This document shows positions 16,341 to 23,891 of a DNA stretch of 39,672 nucleotides, one piece after another. The stretch is from a virus, in the IMG/VR virus record IMGVR_UViG_3300000233_000006, positions 38,788-78,459 of that record. The stretch is one strand, 5' to 3'. The translations under genes were made by a program, and so were the position numbers. The notes beneath the pieces are model-generated. The model was not told the origin of the DNA. It worked only from the letters and a program-made list of their open reading frames with translations, and searched no databases. The number at the start of each line of letters is the position of its first letter. The first letter of the stretch is position 1.

Positions 16341-16904
16341 TCACCTTTTTTGGACGCGCTTCACGCGGTTTAAAATACGTCCTTTCATGATTTTCATGAA
16401 TTTAGGTTCGTAGTCACAAAGACTACTGACGACGTTTTCAAGAAGATCGTCATCAGGCCGATCGTAAAATAATCCGTATACAATGTCATTGTCATGACAG
16501 TAGTCTTCGGACTCTTCACGCTCATTCAATACCCAAGGCATGATATATCGCTCGGTTTTGAACGGAGGGAATGAAGCTAATCCCTTGACCAACTTCCCGA
16601 TATAAAAGCCGATGACCTGGTTTAAATCCATAGGTAAACAAACCGGCTGGTTTTGAGAAGAAATGATTTTTTCATACTCTTCTTGCGTGTCGTAATACGA
16701 TACGCTTATACCCATTTGCAGTTTTTCAGCAAACGTAAGCAAAATTTTTAACCTATCTTCGCTCGATCTATGCGAAGGATTGATAAGCGCGAGAAGCTTA
16801 ACTTTACGCCGCCGTGATAAAAAATCCGCCATGGCTAATGACGACGCGTTGCCGTCAACGAGACAGATGACTTCGTCATCTAATTTATATGCTAAATTTA
16901 ACAT
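16341..16904 (-). CDS. Block A, PP-loop ATPase-like protein with degenerate P-loop
   Basis: 187 residues, ATG 16904 with GGAG 8 bases upstream. The fold resembles the N-type PP-loop ATPases (TilS, ThiI, QueC): a first strand V-I-C-L-V, then D-G-N-A-S-S-L-A-M-A where the family has S-G-G-x-D-S, then a second strand K-L-L-A-L-I-N-P. Near 122 there is P-W-V-L-N-E-R-E-E-S-E-D-Y-C-H-D-N-D-I, similar to the TilS segment before its C-terminal part. Two glycines of the PP-loop are lost, so ATP binding is uncertain. Paralogue of the protein at 19110. A tRNA- or nucleobase-modifying ancestor is likely; the present role is unknown. Confidence 0.55.
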   Translation of the reverse strand: MLNLAYKLDDEVICLVDGNASSLAMADFLSRRRKVKLLALINPSHRSSEDRLKILLTFAEKLQMGISVSYYDTQEEYEKIISSQNQPVCLPMDLNQVIGFYIGKLVKGLASFPPFKTERYIMPWVLNEREESEDYCHDNDIVYGLFYDRPDDDLLENVVSSLCDYEPKFMKIMKGRILNRVKRVQKR

Positions 16905-16909
16905 TTTCT

Positions 16910-17515
16910 TTACTCCAATATGGTGATCGTAAGTTTGTTTGTTTTTAACTTGTACCGGAACGTACTTTCAGATACTTTAAAATGTCTAGCGCACTCACGT
17001 ATAGATTTAAATACGATACCGTTAAACTTAAACGGTTTTTTTACGTATTTTCTAGGTACGTTTTTGATGACGTTATTTTCAATTAGCCATCTTCTGGCGA
17101 ACCGATACGTCATTCCTTTGACCCTTGAAAAATGTTCAACGTTATTATATCGTATACCCCTATAACTAAAGGCGATCCTATCGTAATTATTTTTAAGGGG
17201 GTTTAAAACGGAGTACAAATTATTAAAGACATAATTTGCCACCTCGTTAATACGATCTTCGATTTGAAGTACGTACGTTATCACGGTATTTCTACCGGAC
17301 GTATGTTCTATAACGGTGTCGTCACAGATCTTTAAATCATATTTAAAATCTTTCATGAATTCAACAACGATAAATTTTACCTTATCGTCGTTTTTCAATG
17401 GTTCTAAAATCGGTCTAAACCCTATAGGGATTAAAAACCCACGAGTGATGGGGCCTACTGTTTTCGATAAATAGTCGAAAAGATCTTGACTCATGCCGAT
17501 GTCTAATTTAGACAT
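16910..17515 (-). CDS. Block A, NUMOD-like DNA-binding protein
   Basis: 201 residues, ATG 17515 with GGGAGA upstream. The N-terminal 100 residues are an unassigned alpha/beta domain (G-F-L-I-P-I-G-F-R near 26). Two helix-turn-helix-like modules follow: 118-144 (Y-R-G-I-R-Y-N-N-V-E-H-F-S-R) and 164-191 (F-N-G-I-V-F-K-S-I-R-E-C-A-R-H-F-K-V-S-E). The second has the NUMOD1-type pattern found beside homing endonucleases. No nuclease domain (HNH, GIY-YIG) is visible. First gene of block A, behind an early promoter. Paralogue at 19657 keeps only one module. Confidence 0.65.
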   Translation of the reverse strand: MSKLDIGMSQDLFDYLSKTVGPITRGFLIPIGFRPILEPLKNDDKVKFIVVEFMKDFKYDLKICDDTVIEHTSGRNTVITYVLQIEDRINEVANYVFNNLYSVLNPLKNNYDRIAFSYRGIRYNNVEHFSRVKGMTYRFARRWLIENNVIKNVPRKYVKKPFKFNGIVFKSIRECARHFKVSESTFRYKLKTNKLTITILE

Positions 17516-17574
17516 TTAGTTTCTCCCAGTTGTACGTCAAAATATATGACGAAGGTTAGAGATAATCTATCTCA

Positions 17575-17600
17575 ATAATGTAATATATATCTAATATTTA
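17575..17600 (-). promoter_or_regulatory. phiKZ-type early promoter of block A
   Basis: TATATTAC on the minus strand at 17580-17587, in an AT-rich context (ATATATATTAC), 65 bases before the NUMOD-like gene. It lacks the ATACAGGAC part of the strongest promoters. Confidence 0.65.
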
Positions 17601-17741
17601 CTGGGTATATCGTACCCCTTCATCTGTTTAAAGAGATGGGGATTTATCATGCGGAGCCTGGTAAAAAACGTGTGATGACGATTCACAGCCTACTGTAAGA
17701 TTTATTTCCACGCCCATGTGTTTTAAAACGATAATGTGCAT
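17588..17741. other. Intergenic spacer between glycosyltransferase and block A
   Basis: Non-coding on both strands as far as I can see. No hairpin or further gene was found apart from the promoter at its left edge. Confidence 0.4.
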
Positions 17742-18588
17742 TTACGCACCTATTATTTTATTGAGTTCTTGAATTTTGTTTAGTAGTTTATCTCTACGCG
17801 TTTTAGACAGGTTAAACGAGTATGTTGACATATTGTTTATTCTAAGATACTCGTCTTCAGTTAACGAAGGTCGGAATAAATGACCGGCTCTAAATTTACC
17901 TAAACACTCTTCGACTGACTTGGTCTTATAGTGGTTTAATACAAGACCGTCAAAGTTATCTATGTTAAACTCGGATAATACATTAGGTTTTCCGTTTTGG
18001 TCGACTGTAATAAAACCTTCCTTGAGAGGGAAAAAATGCACAAATTCGGTATATTTATTTATCTTATAACCAAAATCCACTGCGTTTATAAGAACGCACG
18101 ATTTAATGTGCTGGCGCGTATGACCCATGTAATGGCCGTATCTATTAAACCGCAACGTTACAGGTTCCGGGTCATAAGCCTCGTGATTTGAGGTACCGAA
18201 CACGCGTGAATAGAGTGATATCTGACCTACGTTTTGTTTATTGGCGATATCGTTTAGAAGATCGTATTCACAAAAATTCATCTGATTACTATCAATCAAA
18301 AACTCGTCAATGTCGACAAAAAGAACCAAGTCAACCTCGTCATCTGAAGCATGATTTAAGATCCGCTTATATGCGGTATGTTGCGTCCACATCCCTTCTA
18401 CGGTATCCTGTTCTATAAAAAAAAACAAGATTGTTTTTTGAGGCTAAATTTAACCACTGGAGCGTTTCTTCGGTAGCATTGTGTGCTGCAATGTAAAATT
18501 TTGTGAATCCAGCGCACATGTACCAACTAAGCCATTCTGTTAAATATCTATGGCCGTCTTTAACAATTAGCCCTACCGAAATATTCAT
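17742..18588 (-). pseudogene. Glycosyltransferase (GT92/GT2-like), interrupted by a frameshift
   Basis: Two frames together make one protein of about 281 residues. Frame 1 from ATG 18588 gives I-S-V-G-L-I-V-K-D-G-H-R-Y-L-T-E-W-L-S-W-Y, the entry motif of the GT92/Glyco_tranf_2_4 group. Frame 2 continues with H-T-A-Y-K-R-I-L, then L-V-L-F-V-D-I-D-E-F-L (the DxD metal site) and the acceptor half. The frames meet at a run of nine T on the minus strand (A 18417-18425); eight T would restore the frame (V-F-F-I-E-Q). So it may be a slippage-expressed gene, phase-variable, dead, or affected by a sequencing error in the run. Start overlaps the stop of the 108-residue gene (ATGA). It might modify surface sugars or phage DNA; not determinable. 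Confidence 0.7.
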
Positions 18589-18911
18589 AGATAAACATCC
18601 GATAACAATTTCGCGTTTTCTTCAAGGACTGATTTAATGACTTTCAACTGAAAATACTTATATACATTTCCTTTGTCTGAGATCAATACAAGTCCGTTGT
18701 ATTTCGTGGCTTTTCTATGTATTTCACCAAGGTAACAAAAGACGTTACTCGAATCGTAGCTCAACTCGGCCTCAAGCCAAGTCCTATAATCCTGCTCTTT
18801 GTGTTTTGAACGTATTCTTATTTTAGCCGGTATGTTGATCACCGAATGGCGATCGATAACGAGTTCGAGCAGCCCCTTATGGTCGGCCAGTTCAATGTAA
18901 ATAGGGTACAT
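18585..18911 (-). CDS. Block B, conserved small protein (108 residues)
   Basis: ATG 18911 (MYPIYIE). Full-length paralogue of the 109-residue protein at 15805, with the same invariant blocks K-E-Q-D-Y-R, D-S-S and H-R-K-A-T-K-Y, and the same C-terminal S-D-V-Y-L. No strong Shine-Dalgarno is visible. The stop overlaps the glycosyltransferase start, unlike block A, where dcd follows. Confidence 0.72.
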   Translation of the reverse strand: MYPIYIELADHKGLLELVIDRHSVINIPAKIRIRSKHKEQDYRTWLEAELSYDSSNVFCYLGEIHRKATKYNGLVLISDKGNVYKYFQLKVIKSVLEENAKLLSDVYL

Positions 18912-18937
18912 AAAAAACCATGAGATGTATCATAAAA

Positions 18938-18973
18938 TGGAGTGGTAGGCGACATATGTCGCCTACCACTCCA
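18938..18973 (-). terminator. Hairpin inside block B
   Basis: Perfect 36-base palindrome between the membrane-peptide remnant and the 108-residue gene; TTTTA follows on the minus strand. Positional counterpart of the block A hairpin. Confidence 0.6.
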
Positions 18974-18977
18974 GTAT

Positions 18978-19106
18978 TTACTTGTCTTTTGACGCTGTTA
19001 CTTTAAGCGCTATTGCGGCTGCAACGGCTGCAACTACAACAGCCAGAAAAAACCCTAAGAACAGAGCTTCGTTTTACAAGCGTGAAAGCAGGGAGCTCAC
19101 GTCCAT
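18978..19106 (-). pseudogene. Block B, membrane peptide with in-frame TAA
   Basis: ATG 19106 with the same AGGTGATCT leader as block A. The frame reads M-D-V-S-S-L-L-S-R-L, then TAA (19074-19076), then N-E-A-L-F-L-G-F-F-L-A-V-V-V-A-A-V-A-A-A and a charged end K-V-T-A-S-K-D-K before the true stop. Without the TAA it would be a 42-residue homologue of the 41-residue block A peptide. No ATG, GTG or TTG follows the TAA before the membrane segment. Either a nonsense mutation, readthrough, or start at a rare codon. Confidence 0.6.
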
Positions 19107-19109
19107 AGA

Positions 19110-19676
19110 TCACCTATTTTTTGATTTGTTGAGTAGTTTTGAGCGGATACTCTGCTCAAACCCGGGGTTCACCAATGTTAATGTATCGATTGCGTTGTCA
19201 GCCAGCCGGTCGCTTTCGCTGACATCCTCGGCGACAAAATCGATATCGTTTTCCTGGCAATAAGACAGAATATCTTCCTGCGAGTTTAACACCCACGGTT
19301 GCGAGATGTTAAACTTCCTGAGTCGTGGGAGTGCGGGCACTCCGATAGATACCGACCTCACCCAGGTCCTCGTCATATCCTGAAGGTTCGTGGCAAGAAC
19401 CACCTCACCTTGTTCCTCCATAAGGATTCTGAGAGCCTTCTCGCTTGATGGACTAGGGTCCGCAACTAACCGGATATGAACCGCCATGCCGTATTTAGAC
19501 GCAAAAGCGTATATCGTTTTGAGACGTGGTACAGTTCCCTCGTCAGTGGGGTCAAGAATCGAAATAAGGCCAACATTACGGCGCTGAGCCATAAAGTGGG
19601 CCATGGCGAGCGACGCGGCGCAACCGCGGGTGTATACGGTGACATCGTCAGCCGTTTTAAATGCTAATGTCAGCAT
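19110..19676 (-). CDS. Block B, PP-loop ATPase-like protein with degenerate P-loop
   Basis: 188 residues, ATG 19676 with GGAG and seven A before it. Paralogue of the 16341 protein: same M-L-x-L-A-(Y/F)-K start, R-G-C-A-A-S-L-A-M-A at the PP-loop position, and the shared P-W-V-L-N-S-Q-E-D-I-L-S-Y-C-Q-E-N-D-I passage near 129. The PP-loop Ser-Gly-Gly is lost here too, in a different way. The gene is GC-richer than block A. Overlaps the end of the NUMOD-like gene by 20 bases. Confidence 0.55.
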   Translation of the reverse strand: MLTLAFKTADDVTVYTRGCAASLAMAHFMAQRRNVGLISILDPTDEGTVPRLKTIYAFASKYGMAVHIRLVADPSPSSEKALRILMEEQGEVVLATNLQDMTRTWVRSVSIGVPALPRLRKFNISQPWVLNSQEDILSYCQENDIDFVAEDVSESDRLADNAIDTLTLVNPGFEQSIRSKLLNKSKNR

Positions 19677-20136
19677 TTTTTTTCTCCGATTGTTTTGGTG
19701 GGCGTTTCACAGACACGGCTGTGTCGTTGAGCCATTTTTTTGCTGTACCGCGACCTATACCACGGGCACGTACGTAGTGGTCGAACGACTCAAATACCTG
19801 CCCCTTATAGACTATGTTAACATCAGGACGCCGACCATTAATCGGCGTGAGACAGCCTAAAAGGATACTCCATACGTGGGTTACGATCTCCTTCCGTCGT
19901 TTTTTCTCACTGAGTTCTTGTACATAGGCGTACTTTAATTCCTTCTTGGTGCTTACCCTTTTAGAGGATGTCACTTTTAAGGCAAACCGATAATTGTCAT
20001 CGATGGCGACTATCACGTACGTTTTTTTATCCTCATTGAGGATGCCTGTTTTTGGCATAGACCGAAAACCTATTGGGTACAACCCCCCTATAACTATGGG
20101 GGTGAGTGTTTTTTCGATGTAATGTACATCATTCAT
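19657..20136 (-). CDS. Block B, NUMOD-like DNA-binding protein, one module
   Basis: I place the start at ATG 20136 (MNDVHYIEKT), preceded by GGAG at 8 bases. This removes 20 residues of a longer frame whose first codon would lie 13 bases from the promoter-like motif, and it fits the block A homologue (P-I-x-I-G-G-L-Y-P-I-G-F-R against G-F-L-I-P-I-G-F-R). 159 residues: N-terminal domain, then one NUMOD-like module at 109-137 (V-Y-K-G-Q-V-F-E-S-F-D-H-Y). The second module of the block A copy is absent; a basic tail K-R-P-P-K-Q-S-E-K-K takes its place. Confidence 0.65.
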   Translation of the reverse strand: MNDVHYIEKTLTPIVIGGLYPIGFRSMPKTGILNEDKKTYVIVAIDDNYRFALKVTSSKRVSTKKELKYAYVQELSEKKRRKEIVTHVWSILLGCLTPINGRRPDVNIVYKGQVFESFDHYVRARGIGRGTAKKWLNDTAVSVKRPPKQSEKKNADISI

Positions 20137-20204
20137 AAATGACTCCATATAGATATTACAATACCCGTAATACATGGGTGAATTAATGACAGTCATTAGT
20201 TCGA

Positions 20205-20222
20205 GTATGTAATATGGGTTTA
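20205..20222 (-). promoter_or_regulatory. Possible early promoter of block B
   Basis: CATATTAC on the minus strand at 20209-20216, one base off the TATATTAC octamer, about 73 bases before the chosen start of the NUMOD-like gene and in the same relative position as the promoter of block A. Confidence 0.45.
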
Positions 20223-20234
20223 TAAAAAAATGCG

Positions 20235-20942
20235 TTACCAGCTCAAGTATCGGGGGGCTGGCTCACTCGATTCGAAAACCACCGAAATATCCTTTGACTT
20301 TTTGACGTTGTTAAGCGCCGCGTCCTTAATAAAGTCCGACCCGCTTGTTATATCAAACTCCCACACACCCTCAGTTATAACGACATCATCCGTAAGTTTG
20401 ATCTGTCTACCTTGAGGAACAGCCATGCGGAATGTCACGGTGTATTTAAACGTCTTTGACGTCCCTGGAACCACCGACCCGTTAATAGGGATGAACTCGC
20501 ATACGAATGACGATTTTATTAGCGGTGATGACTGGTCGTAGGCAAATAACCAGTGTTCTTCTGTTCGAGACGAGTCTGGTGTCACGGTATTGTCTGGTGA
20601 TATAGCGTACTCGAAGTCAAAGGCGTAGAAGTAAAGCGAGGTCCCTTTGACGTAGCTTCTATTCGGTAACACCACATCACCTAAAACGGCACCATGTCCG
20701 AGGCAACATTTTAAAAAGTTAGTACTGACATGGACGCGAAGGAAAGAGTTGTCCTCATCTTCACGAGCACGTTTACTGACGTTAGGTATGAATGCTTGAC
20801 GCTTTTTATACGAAATGTGATAAAGGTATTCGTGACCTAGCGTATCCGGGGTAACAACCTTTGTATTTTTTAAAACGTAGGTGTTTTGTACTTTAAGAAA
20901 ATTCTTAAGTTTCTCATCCTGAATAGTTTCAATCTCAATCAT
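20235..20942 (-). CDS. Hypothetical protein, 235 residues
   Basis: ATG 20942 with GAGGG 6 bases upstream. Residues 37-105 have a pattern that I have seen in many phage proteins of unknown function: Y-L-Y-H-I-S, a basic stretch, then E-D-E-D-N-S-F-L-R-V-H-V-S-T-N-F-L-K-C-C-L, then a Y-F-Y-A-F strand. The H...S/T arrangement recalls small ADP-ribosyltransferase-like folds, but I see no catalytic triad I would trust. The C-terminal half is beta-rich. Function unknown. Confidence 0.6.
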   Translation of the reverse strand: MIEIETIQDEKLKNFLKVQNTYVLKNTKVVTPDTLGHEYLYHISYKKRQAFIPNVSKRAREDEDNSFLRVHVSTNFLKCCLGHGAVLGDVVLPNRSYVKGTSLYFYAFDFEYAISPDNTVTPDSSRTEEHWLFAYDQSSPLIKSSFVCEFIPINGSVVPGTSKTFKYTVTFRMAVPQGRQIKLTDDVVITEGVWEFDITSGSDFIKDAALNNVKKSKDISVVFESSEPAPRYLSW

Positions 20943-20951
20943 AAAAATCCC

Positions 20952-21230
20952 TCAATGTAGAAAATGTTTGGCGAGTTCGTTAAGCTCAAAGATTAGATGA
21001 TTTTCGACACTCACACTGTCTTGATGTGCTGTTAACATCGCTAGATCAATATTAAAATTACCGTATTGATCTGACGTAACGTTCGGAATAAGTACAGGCA
21101 AAAACCCATTGTCCTTTTGTTTAGTTTCGTAGACTTCGTAAAATTTATGAACAAAATGAGAAATACGTTCTCGGTTTCTCGGTTCATTTAAAAAATTGAT
21201 ACATAAATCGTCCGTACTATATCTTTTCAT
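20952..21230 (-). CDS. Hypothetical protein, 92 residues
   Basis: Not recognised. ATG 21230 with AGGATG upstream; nine bases separate its stop from the next gene. Helical and charged at the start. The divergent plus-strand gene starts 32 bases away. Confidence 0.6.
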   Translation of the reverse strand: MKRYSTDDLCINFLNEPRNRERISHFVHKFYEVYETKQKDNGFLPVLIPNVTSDQYGNFNIDLAMLTAHQDSVSVENHLIFELNELAKHFLH

Positions 21231-21262
21231 AAAACATCCTATGACTTTTAAAGGGAACCGTT

Positions 21263-22084
21263 ATGAACGCATTACAAAAAGCGCTTGACGAAATAAAATT
21301 TCGTATTCCTCCACACGTTTTAAACGAAACGTTTAAATCAAGAACGCAGTCGTGGAGAGATCGCGACATGTCGATCGACGAATCAATACTCAATAAGGTG
21401 ATTCGTCCTCGTGTTGTCGTCGATACCAACATCGTAGGGGGTATCGAAATGTACATACCTCTTTACGGCGCTGAAATTCAACAGGTTGATAATTACACGT
21501 ATGTTCTTCGTATCCCTAAGGAACTTACTCAGAATAGGACGATTTTGTCCGCACTCTCCATTTCGTATTTTAACTCAAATACGATGGGTGCTTATGGGGG
21601 GTCTTCGTCCTATTTAGGCGGACAAGCCTGCTCCAAAAACGATGTGCTTGGAGCAGCAAATGCAGTTTTTGATTCGTTCTCATCAGCGCCCGTTACAGGG
21701 ACTGCGCAATTAAGGCTTATTGGTGAAAACACGATCCACGTGATCGATCGTGGATTTTTTATCCAAAGTGCTTTTTTACGTTGTATCGTCGAATCCGATA
21801 GAGAGCTGTCAAATTTACAGGTTAGAACCTACCTTGCCTTCTCCAAACTATGTGAGTTAGCTGTAAAAAGCTACATCTACAATAACATGACGATTACGAT
21901 CGACATGGCTTTTCTAGAAGGCGGTCGTGAACTCGGTAGTTTTAAAACTACCGTCGAGTCATATTCTGATGCAGAACAAATGTATCAGGATTTCCTAAAA
22001 GAAAAATGGGGAAAAATTAACTTCATGAATGATGGTGAACGCATGACGCGTTTTTTAAAATCGACCATCGGGTCAATGAAATAG
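21263..22084 (+). CDS. Hypothetical protein, 273 residues, probable virion component
   Basis: Not recognised by motif. ATG 21263 with AAGGGA 6 bases upstream. Amphipathic helices at the start (residues 1-40) and end, with a central beta-rich domain holding a Gly/Ser stretch (M-G-A-Y-G-G-S-S-S-Y-L-G-G near 110). Ten bases separate it from the next gene. On the plus strand without an early promoter, so probably middle or late. The structural role is a guess from composition and strand. Confidence 0.6.
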   Translation: MNALQKALDEIKFRIPPHVLNETFKSRTQSWRDRDMSIDESILNKVIRPRVVVDTNIVGGIEMYIPLYGAEIQQVDNYTYVLRIPKELTQNRTILSALSISYFNSNTMGAYGGSSSYLGGQACSKNDVLGAANAVFDSFSSAPVTGTAQLRLIGENTIHVIDRGFFIQSAFLRCIVESDRELSNLQVRTYLAFSKLCELAVKSYIYNNMTITIDMAFLEGGRELGSFKTTVESYSDAEQMYQDFLKEKWGKINFMNDGERMTRFLKSTIGSMK

Positions 22085-22094
22085 GGGATTTGGT

Positions 22095-22715
22095 ATGTCT
22101 AGTCAATTAGAAACTGAGGTTGTTATTTTCGCTAAAATTAACGAGCCTAAAGGCCTTTTAGAGGCCGTTTATAGCGAATGTCATAATCAGTATAGCCTGG
22201 TTCAAAATAGTAAAGGCAAGCTACGTCTACGTGAGTCTTGGGATAGTGACCAAAATACATCGATCGATAGTTATCGTCGAAAGATGACGGTAAAACTCAG
22301 CACCTCTCAAGATAGCGCGGTCCCTCAATATGAAGAACATGACGTGACCGTCAGTAAAGAACTGTTTGAAGTAATGAAAAGTCTTGCGCTTAACGTTGTT
22401 CGAAAAACCCGTTACATTTTTAATTCGAAGAACGTAACGATTAAAGTGGATGGTTATGACGATATTATCTTGCCTATGGTTAAATACGAAGTCGACGTTT
22501 TTAAGGATGGGCAAAATGCGTCTAAGCCTTGGTGTAAAATCGAAGTTGAATTTGACAAGATGTTAGAAGAAATTAAAGAGCGTTTCCCGGATATTAAAGA
22601 CACGTCAGTTAAGGTTGCTATATCTCATCTTCCTTTTAAACCAAGCGATTGGTTTATGCCTGAGTCGATGGACGACGCCCAAAAGAAAATTGTTGACGAT
22701 CTCTTTAACCAATAA
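22095..22715 (+). CDS. CYTH-like (triphosphate tunnel) protein
   Basis: 206 residues, ATG 22095 with GGGGAT upstream. The succession of strands with alternating charged residues resembles the CYTH/triphosphate-tunnel fold: E-T-E-V-V-I-F-A-K near 6, K-G-K-L-R-L-R-E near 40, R-R-K-M-T-V-K-L, V-R-K-T-R-Y near 107, I-K-V-D-G-Y-D and W-C-K-I-E-V-E-F. The canonical opening ExExK is imperfect (E-x-E-V-V-I-F-A-K), so catalysis is uncertain. Family members hydrolyse or cyclise nucleoside triphosphates or bind RNA caps and polyphosphate. Ends beside a terminator. Confidence 0.45.
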   Translation: MSSQLETEVVIFAKINEPKGLLEAVYSECHNQYSLVQNSKGKLRLRESWDSDQNTSIDSYRRKMTVKLSTSQDSAVPQYEEHDVTVSKELFEVMKSLALNVVRKTRYIFNSKNVTIKVDGYDDIILPMVKYEVDVFKDGQNASKPWCKIEVEFDKMLEEIKERFPDIKDTSVKVAISHLPFKPSDWFMPESMDDAQKKIVDDLFNQ

Positions 22716-22722
22716 AAAAAAA

Positions 22723-22760
22723 ATAGATCTCGGTACGGACATGTCCGTACCGAGATCTAT
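22723..22760 (-). terminator. Intrinsic terminator of the 22.8-24.9 kb gene run
   Basis: Perfect 38-base palindrome. On the minus strand it is followed by T (A-run 22714-22723 region). It lies between convergent gene ends, so it may serve the plus strand as well. Confidence 0.82.
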
Positions 22761-22763
22761 GCC

Positions 22764-23429
22764 TTACCTATGCCTAAACGATGCTTTGATATCGAAGCCG
22801 TGTTTGACGATTCGATCGTTATTGTCAATCTCGATTGGCGGATTTAAGTCGGGTGAGTCTTTAAGTAGATTTGATATAAAGTACTCAACGTCCTGATAGA
22901 GTTGTTCTTCAGGATAAAGGCGGGATAACTTAAACTCACTAAGCTTAGGTATAGTTGGATTAATCTTTAAAGTGACCGTCCTATTATCTCCGACGGATAC
23001 ATCTTCAATAATAAAGATTGGTGACCCAACTTGCTTACTCAAATCTAAGATATCTTTTAAAGGTAAGTTAAAAATATCGTCGTAGACGAGTGTTGCATAG
23101 ACTGAGAGACTAGCGTACCTTTTGTTTCTTACCCTAAAGAGCTTTTTCCATAATACTGGACTGTCGAGTTCTGAAGTAATTAATGTAGTGTCTTGACCTG
23201 CATACGTGCGGCTTTGTTGCAACAAAAAAGCCTTGCCGCAAACTGCAAGGATGTTAATTTTAAAAGGCATCGATTTGTATTTAAGTATTCTTAGGAGTGC
23301 TTCGTTAAGAGAGGGTAGCGTTATGTATTCTGGAAGTTTTATATTTCGATTAAAGACAAACTTTTTTTCAATCCCGTAGATAGTGGAAAGATAATCGTAG
23401 TAATCTACGAATTTTGAAATGATTTTCAT
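22764..23429 (-). CDS. Hypothetical protein, 221 residues, small-early-gene run
   Basis: Not recognised. ATG 23429. It has no direct Shine-Dalgarno; instead AAAGGA precedes a five-codon mini-frame (ATGGATCCACCCCAATGA) whose TGA overlaps the start ATG. Mixed alpha/beta with a central hydrophobic strand pair and a C-terminal G-F-D-I-K-A. Downstream end of the run. Confidence 0.65.
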   Translation of the reverse strand: MKIISKFVDYYDYLSTIYGIEKKFVFNRNIKLPEYITLPSLNEALLRILKYKSMPFKINILAVCGKAFLLQQSRTYAGQDTTLITSELDSPVLWKKLFRVRNKRYASLSVYATLVYDDIFNLPLKDILDLSKQVGSPIFIIEDVSVGDNRTVTLKINPTIPKLSEFKLSRLYPEEQLYQDVEYFISNLLKDSPDLNPPIEIDNNDRIVKHGFDIKASFRHR

Positions 23430-23433
23430 TGGG

Positions 23434-23451
23434 GTGGATCCATTTAAAATA
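23434..23451 (-). promoter_or_regulatory. Mini-frame leader in front of the 22.8-kb gene
   Basis: Minus strand: AAAGGA, then ATGGATCCACCCCAATGA (M-D-P-P-Q-stop), with the TGA overlapping the gene's ATG. The same ATGGATCCAC-CC-ATGA form precedes the gene at 24997. This is consistent with translational coupling through a tiny leader. Confidence 0.45.
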
Positions 23452-23481
23452 TCCTTTAGACGCTAGAGCGTCTAAAGGATA
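23450..23481 (-). terminator. Hairpin between 23.5-kb and 22.8-kb genes
   Basis: 15-bp perfect inverted repeat (23450-23464 with 23467-23481); TTTTAAATGG follows on the minus strand, so a weak terminator or RNA-processing hairpin. Its right arm includes the AAAGGA of the next leader. Confidence 0.6.
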
Positions 23482-23487
23482 GTGTAA

Positions 23488-23886
23488 TTAACTTAAAGTT
23501 AAGACGGGGTTGATGTAACCTGCCTTCATCAGAAGGCGCCGAATGATGATAAGGTCACTATCGGCTAAATCCGGTATCGTGATCGTCAATAAAGACGTCG
23601 TAATAAGTTCGATGGAATCGAGATTGATCCATTCTAACGCAAGTATAGTGCGTATACTTCCGGAGAGTTCGAACAAAACGTAAGTGTAGTTCTCAGGCCG
23701 ATCTGGAACGCCGTTGGCTAGAAGGTAAGGATAAACCGTACGGTGTTTAGATTCGACGTTATCGATAATCATTGCCGATCGGTAATCCATTATTGAAGAG
23801 ACGCGTGCGCGATCAAGCGTTGCACCAAGAACAATAGGTGCCAACGTATCAAACTTATAGGTTTTTCCAATCTCAAAAGGAATCAT
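23488..23886 (-). CDS. Hypothetical protein, 132 residues
   Basis: Not recognised. ATG 23886 with GGAG 7 bases upstream. Beta-rich beginning (F-E-I-G-K-T-Y-K-F). Five bases separate it from the upstream gene; part of the run of small minus-strand genes. Confidence 0.65.
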   Translation of the reverse strand: MIPFEIGKTYKFDTLAPIVLGATLDRARVSSIMDYRSAMIIDNVESKHRTVYPYLLANGVPDRPENYTYVLFELSGSIRTILALEWINLDSIELITTSLLTITIPDLADSDLIIIRRLLMKAGYINPVLTLS

Positions 23887-23891
23887 TTTTC

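Noticed and set aside
21217-21456. A 79-residue minus-strand frame
   Set aside because: Lies opposite the start of the 273-residue plus-strand gene, which has a good ribosome-binding site.
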